From: Pseudomonadota bacterium
GTDB lineage: Bacteria > Pseudomonadota > Gammaproteobacteria > Xanthomonadales > Xanthomonadaceae
DNA length: 6,222 bases
NCBI GenBank assembly: GCA_023388955.1
Contig: JAEWFH010000059.1
Location: 1-6,222 of the forward strand
Direction: 5' to 3'
Made by a program: the position numbers and the translations under genes
Notes under the pieces: generated by a model
Seen by the model: only the letters and a program-made list of their open reading frames with translations
What the model was told of the DNA's origin: nothing
The model's database searches: none
Part shown: positions 5,385 to 6,222 of the stretch, one piece after another
Layout: every line of letters starts with the position of its first letter
Position numbering within the stretch: position 1 is the first letter of the stretch

Positions 5385-6222
5385 ATGCCCCGATCCCGTT
5401 CCGCCCGCGCCCGCGGTGCCGACATCCCCACCCACGGCAAGTCCGGGCTGGCCGGCCTGGTGATGGCCGCGATCGGCGTGGTGTTCGGCGACATCGGCAC
5501 CAGCCCGCTGTACACCCTGAAGATGGCCTTCAGCCCGGCCTACGGCCTGGCCGCCAACCACGACACCGTGCTGGGCATCCTGTCGCTGGTGTTCTGGGCG
5601 CTGGTGCTGGTGGTCACGGTCAAGTACGTGACGATCATCACCCGCGCCGACAACGAGGGCGAAGGCGGGATCATGGCGCTGATGGCGCTTGCCCAGCGCA
5701 CCCTGGCCGGACACCCGCGCTCGAGCTACCTGGTCGGGTTGCTGGGGGTGTTCGGCGCGGCGCTGTTCTTCGGCGACGGGGTGATCACCCCGGCGATCTC
5801 GGTGCTGTCCGCGCTGGAGGGGCTGGAGGTGGTCGCCCCCGAGCTGGGGCGCTGGGTGGTGCCGTTGACGGTGCTGGTGCTGGTGGCGCTGTTCGCGGTG
5901 CAGCGTTTTGGCACCGAGCGGGTGGGCAAGGTGTTCGGCCCCGTCACCGGCCTGTGGTTCCTGGTGCTGGCGGTGCTGGGCGTGGCCAACATCCTCCACG
6001 AGCCGGAAGTGCTGCAAGCGATCAACCCGCTGTGGGCGGCGCGCTTCTTCGCCGAGCACAGCTGGGGCGGGGTCTTCATCCTCGGCGCGGTGGTGCTGGC
6101 GGTCACCGGCGGGGAGGCGATCTACACCGACATGGGCCACTTCGGCGCCCGGCCGGTGCGCATCGCCTGGTACGGCTTCGTGCTGCCGGCGCTGATGCTC
6201 AACTACCTGGGCCAGGGCGCAC
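5385..6222 (+). CDS. kup: Low-affinity potassium transporter Kup, 3' end cut off by the window
   Basis: KUP/HAK/KT-family potassium uptake protein of the inner membrane, thought to work as a K+/H+ symporter. The first 279 residues are visible of a usual 620-640. A basic cytoplasmic tail (PRSRSARARG) leads into the signature first segment VMAAIGVVFGDIGTSPLYTL (26-45), with the conserved Asp36 and Tyr43. Then come a hydrophobic segment near 62-85, ADNEGEGGIMALMALAQ, the next core segment around GAALFFGDGVITPAISVLSA, a segment at 158-172, QRFGTERVGKVFGPVTGLWF, and TGGEAIYTDMGHFG with Glu244. About six to seven membrane segments are seen; the cytoplasmic C-terminal domain lies outside. The ATG at 5385 is preferred, but GTG at 5373 in the same frame is possible, since neither has a clear ribosome site. 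It starts 34 bases after the ruvA stop and may be cotranscribed. The family call is very secure. Confidence 0.96.
   Translation, partial: MPRSRSARARGADIPTHGKSGLAGLVMAAIGVVFGDIGTSPLYTLKMAFSPAYGLAANHDTVLGILSLVFWALVLVVTVKYVTIITRADNEGEGGIMALMALAQRTLAGHPRSSYLVGLLGVFGAALFFGDGVITPAISVLSALEGLEVVAPELGRWVVPLTVLVLVALFAVQRFGTERVGKVFGPVTGLWFLVLAVLGVANILHEPEVLQAINPLWAARFFAEHSWGGVFILGAVVLAVTGGEAIYTDMGHFGARPVRIAWYGFVLPALMLNYLGQGA

Noticed and set aside
5316..6140. 274-residue open frame on the minus strand opposite kup
   Set aside because: Repetitive His/Gln/Arg translation with no membrane or catalytic motifs. The + strand here encodes unmistakable Kup signatures.

Overview
The window is very GC-rich, densely packed bacterial chromosome, with every real gene on the + strand. 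The gene order is aspS – GNAT acetyltransferase – DUF3016-type lipoprotein – alpha/beta hydrolase – yebC – ruvC – ruvA – kup. Together with GTG starts and strong G/C third-position bias, this points to a gammaproteobacterium of the Xanthomonadaceae/Lysobacteraceae (Xanthomonas, Stenotrophomonas, Lysobacter, Luteimonas and relatives). The assignment rests on remembered gene order and protein similarity, not on a database search.

Left part (1-3298). The window opens inside aspS, lacking about the first 85-90 codons. Six bases after its stop a GNAT N-acetyltransferase begins. After a 44-base gap comes a small lipoprotein with a clear lipobox. A serine alpha/beta hydrolase follows, whose GTG start directly abuts the lipoprotein stop. 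All four could be read from one transcript, with a possible weak extra promoter before the lipoprotein.

Right part (3294-6222). A perfect TATAAT lies across the last codons of the hydrolase and probably drives yebC-ruvC-ruvA and perhaps kup. YebC is a TACO1-family translation factor/regulator. RuvC (Holliday junction resolvase) and RuvA (junction-binding subunit of the branch-migration motor) act together in recombination repair. The motor ATPase RuvB is not seen. kup, a potassium transporter, starts right after ruvA and runs off the window end. In relatives ruvB usually lies just beyond kup.

Non-coding content is small. The main item is a 68-base imperfect palindrome (two REP-like hairpins) filling most of the ruvC-ruvA gap. 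There are also short GC hairpins before ruvC and kup and in the yebC leader. No stretch over 300 bases lacks a gene. I see no RNA genes, CRISPR, insertion sequence, phage or defence genes. This is a conserved housekeeping region, and I found no convincing new system in it.
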